Part shown: piece after piece, positions 32,950 to 41,923 of the stretch
Numbering within the stretch: position 1 is the stretch's first letter
Layout of the letters: each line of letters begins with the position of its first letter
From: Labilithrix sp.
GTDB lineage: Bacteria; Myxococcota; Polyangia; Polyangiales; Polyangiaceae
NCBI GenBank assembly: GCA_028287035.1
Contig: JAQBQL010000208.1
Coordinates: 1 to 42,969, forward strand
Length of the DNA stretch: 42,969 nucleotides
Direction: 5' to 3'
Position numbers and translations under genes: made by a program
Notes under the pieces: generated by a model
The model's database searches: none
What the model was told of the DNA's origin: nothing
The model's input: the letters and a program-made list of their open reading frames with translations, nothing else

Positions 32950-34227
32950 CTAAATCCGCCACATTTTTTCGTCGTCGAGCTTTGCGCGCTTCGGGATGAC
33001 CACGAGGCCGTTCTCGGTGACGAAGAATCGTTTCCGGTCGGCCTCGAGGTTGAAGCCGACCTCGACGCCCGCCGGGACCTCGACGTCCTTGTCGATGATG
33101 CACCGGCGAATCTTGGCATGCCGGCCGACCCGCACGCGCTCGAAGAGCACCGACTCCTCGACCTCGCTGAACGAGTTGATGCGGCAGCCGACCGACAGCA
33201 CCGAGCGATGGATGCGACCGCCCGAGATGATGCAGCCGTGGCTGACCATCGAGTCGGTGGCGATGCCGACGCGCGCGTGCGCCTCGTCGCGGAAGACGAA
33301 CTTGGCGGGCGGGTCGTGGGTGACGCCGGTGCGAATGGGCCAGCGCTCGTTGTAGAGATTGAAGAGCGGGTGGATCGAGATGAGGTCCATCTGCGCGTCC
33401 CAGTACGCTTCGATCGTCCCGATGTCGCGCCAGTAGGCGTGGCCGCGCGGCTCCTCGCCGGGGACGATGTTCTTGTTGAAGTCGTACACGTAGACGTCCT
33501 GCCCGTCGGCGACCATGCGCGGGAGGATGTCGTGGCCGAAGTCGTGCTTGCTCGTCTCGACGCCCGCGTCGCGATGCAGCTCGCGCATGAGATCGTCGGT
33601 GCGGAAGATGTAGTTGCCCATCGAGGCGAGGCACATGTCGTCCGACCCGGGCATGGTCGGCGGGTTCTGCACCTTCTCGTGGAAGCCGATGATGCGTCCG
33701 TCGCTGTCGATCTCGAGCACGCCGAAGTCGCGCGCCTCGCGCTTGGGCACGGGAATGGCGGCGACGGTCGCGGCGGCGTCACGGGCGTGGTGCGCCTGGA
33801 TCATCTGCCGGATGTCCATCTTGTAGACGTGGTCGCCGCCGAAGATGCAGACGATCTCCGGCGTCTCGTCGGTGATGACGTGCTGGCACTGGTAGACAGC
33901 GTCCGCCGAGCCCTTGAACCACGAGAGGCCGGTGCGCTGCTGCGCGGGGATCGCCTCGATGAACTGGTCGAGGATGGGCGACAGCCGCCAGACGCGCGCG
34001 ATGTGCTCCTCGAGCGACGCGCTCTTGTACTGCGTCAGGATCTTGATCCGCGACAGCCCGGAGTTGACGAAGTTCGACAGCACGATGTCGACGATCCGGT
34101 AGCGGCCTGCGAAGGGGACCGCGGGTTTGGCCCGGTCGAGCGTGAGCGGGTAGAGGCGCTTGCCCTCGCCACCTGCGAGGATCATCACCAGGATCTGATT
34201 GGGATCGTACGTGAACCCTGAAGGCAT
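32950..34227 (-). CDS. glgC: glucose-1-phosphate adenylyltransferase
   Basis: 425-aa enzyme making ADP-glucose from glucose-1-phosphate and ATP, the committed step of bacterial glycogen synthesis. Nucleotidyltransferase signature LAGGEGKRLYPLTLDRAKPA, PFAGRYRIVDIVLSNFVNSG, WFKGSADAVYQ, IFGGDHVYKMD, YWRDIGTIEAYWDAQMDL, and a C-terminal left-handed beta-helix (VSHGCIISGGRI, VLSVGCRINSFSEVEESVLF). The ATG at 34227 starts with the usual short N-terminus; 13 extra codons upstream look non-conserved. No glgA, glgB or glgX lies in the window. Stop codon TAG. It is divergent from xdhC (53 bp between starts), so the two share a compact promoter region. Confidence 0.96.
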   Translation of the reverse strand: MPSGFTYDPNQILVMILAGGEGKRLYPLTLDRAKPAVPFAGRYRIVDIVLSNFVNSGLSRIKILTQYKSASLEEHIARVWRLSPILDQFIEAIPAQQRTGLSWFKGSADAVYQCQHVITDETPEIVCIFGGDHVYKMDIRQMIQAHHARDAAATVAAIPVPKREARDFGVLEIDSDGRIIGFHEKVQNPPTMPGSDDMCLASMGNYIFRTDDLMRELHRDAGVETSKHDFGHDILPRMVADGQDVYVYDFNKNIVPGEEPRGHAYWRDIGTIEAYWDAQMDLISIHPLFNLYNERWPIRTGVTHDPPAKFVFRDEAHARVGIATDSMVSHGCIISGGRIHRSVLSVGCRINSFSEVEESVLFERVRVGRHAKIRRCIIDKDVEVPAGVEVGFNLEADRKRFFVTENGLVVIPKRAKLDDEKMWRI

Positions 34228-34280
34228 TTTGCAGGCACGAGGATAGAGCAGGGCAGGGGGGTCCACGCTAGAATCCGGCT

Positions 34281-35111
34281 GTGGCCGAAGGCGATCTCAT
34301 GGACTTGCCGCGCCCGGTGACCGCCACTGCGGCGCACGTGCTCCAGGTTGCTGCGTCCTGCTCGCTACGCGGCGTCCGTGGGGCCATGGCCACCGTCGTG
34401 GAGCGCCACGGCTCCGCACCGGGGACTCCCGGACAGAAGCTCTACCTCGCGGAGGACGGGACCTGCGTGGGCACGGTCGGAGGCGGCGCCATCGAACGGG
34501 AGACCCTGCGGGCCCTGCTCGCCATCGCGTCGGACCCGCTCGCGAGGCACCGCATGCAGGCGTTCAAGCTCGGGGCGGAGCTCGGGATGTGCTGCGGCGG
34601 TCGCCTCGAGGTGCTCGTGGAGCCCATCGAGGGCGTCACGCCGTGCCTCGTCGTCGGCGGAGGTCACGTCGCCAGCGTGGTCGCGCCGATGCTCGCCAGG
34701 CTCGGGTTCGCCGTCACCGTGGTGGACGCGCGCGAAGGGTGGGGCGACGCGAACCGCATCGAGGGCGTTCGCTGCGTCACCGGCGATCACGACGACATCG
34801 ACGACGTGGATCCGCGCGGGGTGTGCCTCGTCATGACCCACGATCACCAGCTGGACCAGGAGGCGATCGCGTGGGCGCTCGCCCGCGGCTTCGCGTTCGT
34901 CGGCGGGATCGGCAGCCGGGCGAAGGCCGAGCGCACGCGGCAGCGGCTCGAGGCGCGCGGGGTGGCCGCCCACGACGTCGCGCGGGTGCGCATGCCGCTC
35001 GGGCTCGAGATCGGGGCGCGCCTGCCCGACGAGATCGCGGTCGCGGTGGCCGCGGAGCTCGTCGCGTGGAAGAAGCGCGTCCGCCCGCGTGGCGGAGGGC
35101 GCGAGCGATGA
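34281..35111 (+). CDS. xdhC: XdhC-family molybdenum cofactor maturation protein
   Basis: 276-aa chaperone that binds and sulfurates molybdenum cofactor and inserts it into xanthine dehydrogenase. XdhC motifs: VVERHGSAPGTPGQKLYL, GTVGGGAIERET, the MCCGG motif (GMCCGGRLEVLVEP), a Rossmann-like CLVVGGGHVASVVAPML, VMTHDHQLDQEAI and GGIGSRAKAER. I used GTG 34281, which begins the open frame; ATG 34299, preceded by AAGGCGA, is an equally plausible start. The xanthine dehydrogenase gene follows 75 bp downstream, consistent with an operon. Confidence 0.93.
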   Translation: MAEGDLMDLPRPVTATAAHVLQVAASCSLRGVRGAMATVVERHGSAPGTPGQKLYLAEDGTCVGTVGGGAIERETLRALLAIASDPLARHRMQAFKLGAELGMCCGGRLEVLVEPIEGVTPCLVVGGGHVASVVAPMLARLGFAVTVVDAREGWGDANRIEGVRCVTGDHDDIDDVDPRGVCLVMTHDHQLDQEAIAWALARGFAFVGGIGSRAKAERTRQRLEARGVAAHDVARVRMPLGLEIGARLPDEIAVAVAAELVAWKKRVRPRGGGRER

Positions 35112-35186
35112 CGCGGGCTGACGCACGTCGCGCGGGCCGCGCTCTCTCCTTCGGGGTTTCGCCCGTCCCGGCTATCCTCGACGGCG

Positions 35187-38100
35187 ATGGCTTCCGGTTT
35201 CGATTTCGTCCTCAACGGCCGCACCGTGCACGTCGACGGTGTGTCCAACAGCGTCTCGCTCCTCTCGTGGCTCCGTAACAACGGCCGGCCCGGCTCGAAG
35301 GAGGGGTGCGCGGAGGGCGACTGCGGGGCCTGCTCCGTCGCCATCGTCGACACCAACGCGCACGGCCAGCGGACGTACCGCGCCATCAACAGCTGCATCA
35401 CGCTCCTGCCGATGGTCGCCGGGCGCGAGATCGTCACCGTCGAAGGGGTCGCGCCCGCCGAGGGCGAGCTGCATCCGGTGCAGGAGGCGATGGTCGCAAG
35501 CTACGGCTCCCAGTGCGGGTTCTGTACGCCGGGGTTCGTCGTGTCGATGTTCGAGGGCTACTACCGACCCGACCTCGATTCGCGCGAGAAGCTCGGCGAT
35601 CAGCTCAACGGAAATCTCTGCCGCTGCACCGGGTACCGTCCCATCCGCGAAGCCATGGAGGACGCGCTCGCGGCGCGTGCCGGTCGCCCCGAGGATCTGT
35701 TCCAGCTGCGCTTGAAGAAGAACGACGGCGGCGTCCCGGGGGTGGAGCTCGAGGGGCCGGACGGCCAGCGCTTCCTCCGCCCCGCGTCGCTCGCGGCGCT
35801 CCTCGCGATCAAGGCCGAGCACCGGGAGCGCGCCGAGCTCGTCGCGGGGGCGACCGAGATCGGCGTCTACATCAACAAGGCGCACCGACGCTACCCGCTG
35901 CTCGTCTCGACCGAGGGCGTCCGCGAGCTGTCCCGGATCGAGCGGACCGACGCGGCCTTCGTCATCGGCGGAGGCGCCACGTTGACGGCGCTCGAGGAGG
36001 CGCTCGGCGGCGAGTACCCGATGATCGACAAGATGCTGTGGGCCTTCGCAGCGCGGCAGATCAGGAACCGCGCGACGCTCGCCGGCAACATCGTCACCGC
36101 CTCGCCGATCGGGGACATGGCGCCCCTGCTGCTCGCGCTCGACGCCGAGGTCATCCTCGCCAGGAAGGGCGGCGAGCGCACCGTGCCGATCGCCGCGTTC
36201 TTCGTCGGCTACCGGAAGACGGTGCTCGAGGCCGACGAGATCGTCCGCGCCATCGTGCTCCCGCGCAACGTGGTGAAGGTCGCGGGGACGCGGCGCCTCA
36301 TGGACTCGTACAAGGTCTCGAAGCGGCGCGAGCTCGACATCTCGATCGCCGCCGCCGCCTTCGTCGTCGAGGTGGATGCCGCGGACGTGGTCCGTCACGT
36401 GCGCCTCGCCTACGGCGGGGTCGCGGCGACGCCGGTGCGCGCCCGCAAGGCCGAGGCCTTCCTGCTCGGAAAGCCCTGGACCTCGGCCACCGTCGAGGAG
36501 GCGACGGAGCTGCTGCTGACCGACCTGACCCCGATCGGCGACCACCGGTCGGGCGCCGAGTTCCGCCGCGACCTCGTGGGCAGCCTCCTTCGGAAGTTCC
36601 ATGCGGGCGAGACGAGCGCCGCGCAGGACGCGAAGCTCGGGTTCGAGCGCGAGCCGTGGCCGCTGCCCACGACCGACCCGAGCCGCGACCTCGCGCACGA
36701 GAGCGCGGTCGGTCACGTGACCGGCGCCGCCCTCTACGTGGACGACACGGCGCGCCGGCGGCCGATGCTCGAGGTGTGGCCGGTGACGAGCCCGCACGCG
36801 AGCGCGCTCGTCACGAGCGTCGACGTCACCGACGCGCTGGCCATGCCCGGCGTCGTGACCATCCTGACCGCGAAGGACGTCCCCGGCATGAACGACGTCG
36901 GCGCGGTCCGCCACGACGAGCCGCTCTACGCGGAGACCGAGGTGCTCTATCACGGGCAGACCGTCGCCCTCGTGGTCGGCGAGTCCGCGGATCTCTGCCG
37001 CCAGGCCGCGGCCATGGTGAAGGTGACGTACGAGCCGCGCTCCGCGATCCTCGGCGCGCGCCAGGCCGTTGCCGAGGGAAGCTTCCACACGCAGCCGCAC
37101 GTGATCAAGCGCGGCGACTGTGCGGCGAGCCTCGCCGCGTCACCGTTCCGGCTCGCCGGCGAGCTCGACATCGGCGGCCAGGAGCACTTCTACCTCGAGG
37201 CCCATGCCGCGTGGGCCGAGGCGGGCGAGGACGGCGAGGTGTTCGTCTCGTCCTCCACGCAGCACCCGAGCGAGGTGCAGGCGGTCGTCGGGCATGTCCT
37301 CGATCTGCCGCGCAACAAGATCACGGTCCAGTCGCCGCGCATGGGCGGCGGCTTCGGGGGCAAGGAGACCCAGGGCAACGGCTGGGCGGCGCACGTCGCC
37401 CTGGCGGCGGTGCGCACGAAGCGACCGGTCCGCGTCCAGCTCGATCGCGACATCGACATGCAGACCACCGGAAAGCGCCACCCGTTCTACGCGCGCTACG
37501 AGGTCGGCTTCGATGCCGAGGGGCGCGTGCAGGCGGCGAAGATCGATCTGTTCGCCGACGGCGGCTGGGCGCTCGATCTGTCGGAGTCGATCTGCGACCG
37601 CGGGCTCTTCCACCTCGACAACGCGTACTTCCTGCCGGCCGTCGAGCTCACCGGACGCGTCGCGAAGACGAACGTGACCTCGCACACCGCCTTCCGCGGC
37701 TTCGGGGGTCCCCAGGGCATGCTCGTGATCGAGGAGGTCATGGACCGGATCGCGCGGCGGCTCGGCCTCGCGCCGGAGGTGGTCCGCGAGCGGAACCTCT
37801 ATCGCGGCACCGGCGAGACGAACACGACCCCGTACGGTCAGGAGCTCGGCGATCAGCGCCTCGGCCCGCTGTGGACGTCGCTCACCGCGAGCGCGCGGCT
37901 CGCCGAGCGCCGCCGCAGCATCGCCGCCTTCAACGAGAAGAGCCCGCGGATCAAGCGCGGCATCGCCATCACCCCCGTGAAGTTCGGGATCTCGTTCACC
38001 GCGACCTGGCTGAACCAGGCGGGCGCGCTCGTCCTCGTGTACCGCGACGGCACCGTGCAGGTGAACCACGGCGGCACCGAGATGGGGCAGGGGCTCTACA

Positions 38101-39020
38101 CGAAGATGAAGGGCGTCGCGATGCGCGAGCTCGGCGTCCCCGGTGACATCCTCCGCGTGATGAAGACGCAGACCGACAAGGTGCCGAACACGTCGGCCAC
38201 CGCGGCGTCGAGCGGTGCGGATCTGAACGGCGCCGCGGTGCGCGCCGCCTGCATCACGCTGCGCGAGCGTCTCGCGCCCATCGCCGCCGAGCTCATCGGC
38301 GCGGAAGGGTCGATGACCGTGCCCGAGGGAGCGGTGCTCTTCGAGAACGGGTTCGCGCGCGCCCCGCAGGTACCGGGCGTCGCCATCCCGTGGGACCGCG
38401 TCGTCGACCGCGCGTACATGAAGCAGATCTCGCTCTCGGCGCAGGGCTACTACCGCACGCCAGGCATCGGCTACGACAAGGCGAAGGGCAAGGGGAAGCC
38501 CTTCTACTACTTCGCGTATGGCGCGGCGGTCAGCGAGGTCGAGGTCGACGGCTACACCGGCATGAAGCGCGTGCTCGCCGTCGACATCCTCCAGGACGTC
38601 GGCACCTCGCTGAACCACCGCATCGATCGCGGGCAGATCGAGGGCGCCTTCGTGCAGGGCATGGGGTGGCTCACCGGCGAGGAGCTGAAGTGGAGCAAGG
38701 ACGGGCGGCTCCTCACGCACTCGGCGAGCACGTACCAGATCCCTTCGTTCGGTGACGCTCCGGAGCGCTTCACGGTCACGCTGCTGCCGAACGCGGCGCA
38801 GGACGGCGTCGTGCACGGCAGCAAGGCGGTCGGCGAGCCGCCGCTGATGCTCGCGATCAGCGTCCGCGAGGCGATCCGTGACGCCATCGCGGCGTTCGGC
38901 GCGCCGGGCGGCGACGTCCCGCTTCCGGCGCCGGCCACGCACGAGGCGATCCTCGCGACCCTCTCCGCCCGCGTCCGCGCGATCGCTCCTGCCTCGCAGG
39001 GGGCCCGCGCCGCGGAGTGA
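35187..39020 (+). CDS. single-chain xanthine dehydrogenase (2Fe-2S, FAD and molybdopterin domains fused)
   Basis: 1277-aa enzyme oxidising hypoxanthine/xanthine to urate. Most bacteria split it into XdhA and XdhB; here all domains are in one chain as in animals. Two 2Fe-2S clusters: Cys41/46/49/70 and Cys110/113/145/147. FAD domain (about 200-470) includes ELVAGATEIGVYIN and NIVTASPIGDMAPLLLALD. Molybdopterin region (from about 500): GGQEHFYLE, GGGFGGKET (Glu727, bovine Glu802), ICDRGLFHLDN (Arg805, bovine Arg880), TAFRGFGGPQGM (Arg837, Phe839), KFGISFT and GEPPLM (Glu1217, bovine Glu1261). All substrate-contact residues are kept, so it is a true xanthine dehydrogenase, not merely an aldehyde oxidase relative. 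XdhC is encoded just upstream. The shared gene name xdh would be a guess at the local convention. Confidence 0.95.
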   Translation: MASGFDFVLNGRTVHVDGVSNSVSLLSWLRNNGRPGSKEGCAEGDCGACSVAIVDTNAHGQRTYRAINSCITLLPMVAGREIVTVEGVAPAEGELHPVQEAMVASYGSQCGFCTPGFVVSMFEGYYRPDLDSREKLGDQLNGNLCRCTGYRPIREAMEDALAARAGRPEDLFQLRLKKNDGGVPGVELEGPDGQRFLRPASLAALLAIKAEHRERAELVAGATEIGVYINKAHRRYPLLVSTEGVRELSRIERTDAAFVIGGGATLTALEEALGGEYPMIDKMLWAFAARQIRNRATLAGNIVTASPIGDMAPLLLALDAEVILARKGGERTVPIAAFFVGYRKTVLEADEIVRAIVLPRNVVKVAGTRRLMDSYKVSKRRELDISIAAAAFVVEVDAADVVRHVRLAYGGVAATPVRARKAEAFLLGKPWTSATVEEATELLLTDLTPIGDHRSGAEFRRDLVGSLLRKFHAGETSAAQDAKLGFEREPWPLPTTDPSRDLAHESAVGHVTGAALYVDDTARRRPMLEVWPVTSPHASALVTSVDVTDALAMPGVVTILTAKDVPGMNDVGAVRHDEPLYAETEVLYHGQTVALVVGESADLCRQAAAMVKVTYEPRSAILGARQAVAEGSFHTQPHVIKRGDCAASLAASPFRLAGELDIGGQEHFYLEAHAAWAEAGEDGEVFVSSSTQHPSEVQAVVGHVLDLPRNKITVQSPRMGGGFGGKETQGNGWAAHVALAAVRTKRPVRVQLDRDIDMQTTGKRHPFYARYEVGFDAEGRVQAAKIDLFADGGWALDLSESICDRGLFHLDNAYFLPAVELTGRVAKTNVTSHTAFRGFGGPQGMLVIEEVMDRIARRLGLAPEVVRERNLYRGTGETNTTPYGQELGDQRLGPLWTSLTASARLAERRRSIAAFNEKSPRIKRGIAITPVKFGISFTATWLNQAGALVLVYRDGTVQVNHGGTEMGQGLYTKMKGVAMRELGVPGDILRVMKTQTDKVPNTSATAASSGADLNGAAVRAACITLRERLAPIAAELIGAEGSMTVPEGAVLFENGFARAPQVPGVAIPWDRVVDRAYMKQISLSAQGYYRTPGIGYDKAKGKGKPFYYFAYGAAVSEVEVDGYTGMKRVLAVDILQDVGTSLNHRIDRGQIEGAFVQGMGWLTGEELKWSKDGRLLTHSASTYQIPSFGDAPERFTVTLLPNAAQDGVVHGSKAVGEPPLMLAISVREAIRDAIAAFGAPGGDVPLPAPATHEAILATLSARVRAIAPASQGARAAE

Positions 39021-39032
39021 CGCGGCGGACGG

Positions 39033-39395
39033 TCAGCGCGCGAACGTCTTGACGGATTCGAGGAGCGCCGCCCACTTCACGGGCTTCGTGAGGATGCACT
39101 TCACCCCGAGCCCGCTGCTCGTCGCCTCCACGTCGGCAGCGCCCGAGAGGACCACCACCGGGATGGCCGCCAGCTCGGGGTCGGCGAGCATCTCGCGGCG
39201 CAGCTGCCAGCCGTCCATGACGGGCATCATCAGGTCGAGCAGGACCAGACGCGGCGCGGCGAGGTCGGCGCGCAGCCGCTCGAGCCCCTCGCGTCCGTTC
39301 CGCGCGGTGTCGACCTCGTATCCGGTGTCGACGAGCATCTCCGCGAGGATCTCGCGGATTTCGTCATCGTCCTCGATGATCAGGATCGGCGCCAT
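39033..39395 (-). CDS. single-domain response regulator next to the ethylene-receptor-like kinase
   Basis: 120-aa receiver with acidic residues IIEDDDE (6-12), acceptor Asp in LLDLMMPVMDGW, and Lys in ILTKPVKW. No output domain. Its ATG at 39395 lies inside the last 32 bases of the upstream hybrid kinase gene (stop at 39364), so translation is coupled and the kinase is the probable phosphodonor. It converges with the xanthine dehydrogenase gene with a 12-bp gap. Confidence 0.92.
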   Translation of the reverse strand: MAPILIIEDDDEIREILAEMLVDTGYEVDTARNGREGLERLRADLAAPRLVLLDLMMPVMDGWQLRREMLADPELAAIPVVVLSGAADVEATSSGLGVKCILTKPVKWAALLESVKTFAR

Positions 39396-41760
39396 GAGCG
39401 GAAGTGCGGGCGATGGGGGTGGCCGGAAGGGCCGCCGGGAACGCCACCTCGAAGGTGCTGCCCTCGCCGACCTCTGATTTCACCGTCACGCGCGCATGCA
39501 GATTGTCCACGATCTGGCGCACGAGAGAAAGCCCCAGGCCCACCCCCGGGACGTGCTTCTGCCGCATCGGCTGGAGCGGCTGGAAGGGCTCGAAGATGCG
39601 GGTCCGGGCGTCGTGGGCGATCCCGGGTCCGGTGTCGGCGATGCGCACGATGCGCTGCGTCCCGTTCTGCTCGACGGCGACCGTGACGGTGCCGTGCTCG
39701 GTGAACTTGACGGCATTCGAGAGGAGGTTGACGAGGACGAGGCGAACCAGCTTGGGGTCGCTCTCGAGCCGCACGCGCTCGCGGCGCGACTCGAGCACGA
39801 GCTTCAACCCCTTCCGCGTGGCCTCCGGCCTGACCTCCGCCAGGGCCTCCTCCACCAGGGGCGCGAGATCGAACGTCTCGACGCTCAGCGCGACCAGGCC
39901 GCTCTGAACGCGTGCATATTGCAGCAATGTGTCGACGAGGTCGGCGAGGCGCGTCGTGGCGCCGTCGAGGCGCTGGACGATCGACTTGTCGCGCGGCTCG
40001 AGGGACCGCTCGCCGAGGCGGTCGACCAGGAGCTGGATGGCGGTGAGCGGCGTCCGGAGCTCGTGCGAGACGAGCGCGAGGAAGCTCGTCTTCAAGGCGC
40101 TCGCCTCCGCGGCGCGGTCGCGGGCCATCCGCGCGCGGGCCAGCTGCACGAGGTTGCCGATGCGGGCGAGGAGCTCCTCGGGGGAGAAGGGCTTCACGAC
40201 GTAGTCCTGCGCGCCGCTCCGCAGGACGCGCGCCCGGGTCGGCTCGTCGGCAATCCCGGTGAGCAGCACGATGGGCACGTCGTCGAACAGGGGGTCCCGA
40301 CGCAGCTCGGCGACGAGCTCCTCGCCCGACTGCGACGGAAGGGTGAGGTCGGTGAGGACGGCGTCGGGGCGAAGGCTCCGCGCGAGGGCGATCGCCTCCG
40401 CGCCGTCGTACGCGTGCTCGACGCGGTAGCGACGGGAGAGCACCTCGGCCACGTACGCGTGCATGTCGGCGTCATCCTCGACGAGGAGCACCGTGCTGCG
40501 TGGGCCGTCCTGCGTGGCGGCGGCCGCGGTCCGCGCGAGGCGGACGGAGTCGAGCTCGCTCGCCTCGCTCGCCGCCGCTTCTTCGTCGGCGCTGCGGTCC
40601 GCCGGATGGACCGTCACGCCGGCGGGCGCGCGGAGCGGGAGGACGACGCGGAAGAGGGCGCCGCCCTCGACCGCGTCTCCGATGTCGATGGTGCCGGCGT
40701 GCAGCGCGACGATCTCGCGCGTGATCGCGAGCCCGAGGCCCGTGCTCCCGCCGCCGGCACGCGGCTTCGCGTCGCCGCGCGCGAAGCGCTCGAACACGCG
40801 TGCGCGCTGATCGGCCGGGATGCCGGGCCCGCTGTCGGCGACCGTGACCACCACGTCCTCGGCGCGTCGCTCCACCGTGGCCCGCACCGCACCGCCGTCC
40901 GGCGTGAACTTCAAGGCGTTCGCGAGCAGGTTGAACACGACCCGCTCGATCTTGCGCGCGTCGATCTCGGCAGCGACCTCGACGGGGGCCTCGATGCGCA
41001 GGGCGATCCCGTGCTCCTCCGCGAGCGCCTCGAAGTGGCTGGCCGAGGCGCGCACCAGCGCCGCGACGTCCGTGGTGCGGTAGTCGAGGGCGACCTGGCC
41101 CGCATCGAGGCGCGCGACGTCGAGCAGCGCGTTGACCTCCTTCAACAGGGTGCGCGCGTTGCGCACGATGAGCTCCACGTCGCGGCGGTGTGCCGGTGCG
41201 AGGGCGGCGCTCGCGAGCATCCGCTCCGCTGGGCCCAGGATCAGCGTGAGCGGGGTTCGCAGGTCGTGCGAGACGTTCGCGAACAGATCATCCTTGCGGC
41301 GCTCCAGCTCCTTGGCCGTCTCGTGGGCGGTCGCGAGATCGGCGAAGGCCGACTCGAGCTTCTGGCCGCGCTCGTGGGCGAGCTCCGCGGCCCGGGCGAG
41401 GCGCACCGCCTTCGGGACGAGCGGCACGAGCATCACCGCCGTTCCCACGCTCGCGGCGGCGGTGACCGCGCGCAGGGCGCCGTCGAGCCAGTAGTAGGGC
41501 TGCCAGATCGTGAGGACGTCCGAGAAGTGCGTGAAGCCGCAGGTGACGATGAAGATGCCGAACGCGAAGTACATCCACGAGAACGGCACGTCGCGGATGC
41601 GCTTCACGATGACGTAGAGCGTGGACGAGATCGCGACGTACGCGCCGCCGATGAGGAGGTTGGCGACGACCTGCAGCCACACCATCTCCGGCGACCAGAG
41701 GTAACAATGACCGTGCGGCATGAAGTTGCCGGCAAGCAGTCGACCCAGCGCTTCCCACAT
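39364..41760 (-). CDS. double hybrid histidine kinase with ethylene-receptor-like membrane domain
   Basis: 798-aa membrane protein. The N-terminus (about 15-120) has the PHGHCYLW start and three membrane helices like the ethylene-binding domain of plant ETR1 and of cyanobacterial homologues; it keeps the copper-ligand motif Cys74-GFT-His78 (VTCGFTHFSDVLTIW). The Asp of helix 1 (ETR1 Asp25) is Asn34 and the following AYYSIP is AYVAIS. Then HisKA (His165, FANVSHDLRTPLT), HATPase (NLLANALKFTPDGG, DSGPGIP, GLGLAITREI), receiver (about 422-540, Asp471, Lys523), a second HisKA (His566, FLALVSHELRTPLT) and second HATPase (NLLSNAVKFTEHG, GVGLGLSLVRQIV). GGAGGT at 41768-41773 sets the ATG at 41760. 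The small receiver gene overlaps the 3' end. Confidence 0.92.
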   Translation of the reverse strand: MWEALGRLLAGNFMPHGHCYLWSPEMVWLQVVANLLIGGAYVAISSTLYVIVKRIRDVPFSWMYFAFGIFIVTCGFTHFSDVLTIWQPYYWLDGALRAVTAAASVGTAVMLVPLVPKAVRLARAAELAHERGQKLESAFADLATAHETAKELERRKDDLFANVSHDLRTPLTLILGPAERMLASAALAPAHRRDVELIVRNARTLLKEVNALLDVARLDAGQVALDYRTTDVAALVRASASHFEALAEEHGIALRIEAPVEVAAEIDARKIERVVFNLLANALKFTPDGGAVRATVERRAEDVVVTVADSGPGIPADQRARVFERFARGDAKPRAGGGSTGLGLAITREIVALHAGTIDIGDAVEGGALFRVVLPLRAPAGVTVHPADRSADEEAAASEASELDSVRLARTAAAATQDGPRSTVLLVEDDADMHAYVAEVLSRRYRVEHAYDGAEAIALARSLRPDAVLTDLTLPSQSGEELVAELRRDPLFDDVPIVLLTGIADEPTRARVLRSGAQDYVVKPFSPEELLARIGNLVQLARARMARDRAAEASALKTSFLALVSHELRTPLTAIQLLVDRLGERSLEPRDKSIVQRLDGATTRLADLVDTLLQYARVQSGLVALSVETFDLAPLVEEALAEVRPEATRKGLKLVLESRRERVRLESDPKLVRLVLVNLLSNAVKFTEHGTVTVAVEQNGTQRIVRIADTGPGIAHDARTRIFEPFQPLQPMRQKHVPGVGLGLSLVRQIVDNLHARVTVKSEVGEGSTFEVAFPAALPATPIARTSAHGADPDHRGR

Positions 41761-41767
41761 CGATGCG

Positions 41768-41773
41768 ACCTCC
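41768..41773 (-). promoter_or_regulatory. ribosome binding site of the ethylene-receptor-like kinase
   Basis: On the minus strand GGAGGT ends seven bases before ATG 41760 and argues against longer upstream readings of the same frame. Confidence 0.75.
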
Positions 41774-41923
41774 GCGACAGCCAAGGACGTATCGCGCGCG
41801 CCGGGCGTGCGTAAAGGCAAGGGAGCACGCGGACAGGAACGCGGGGACAAACCGCGACCACCGCCGCGGCGCCTGGGCGCAGCGACGGTGGCGACGGGAG
41901 CACGGAGATCCGGCCGTGTCCGG

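Noticed and set aside
34228..34280. A -10-like TAGAAT at 34269-34274 in front of xdhC, with possible leaderless start at 34281
   Set aside because: There is no matching -35 element at suitable spacing, and such hexamers are expected by chance in a 53-bp region, so no promoter is annotated.
39364..41760. Calling the hybrid kinase a true ethylene receptor
   Set aside because: The Cys/His copper pair is kept, but the helix-1 Asp and the Ser-Ile-Pro segment that are important in ETR1 are changed. Ethylene as the ligand is therefore not claimed.
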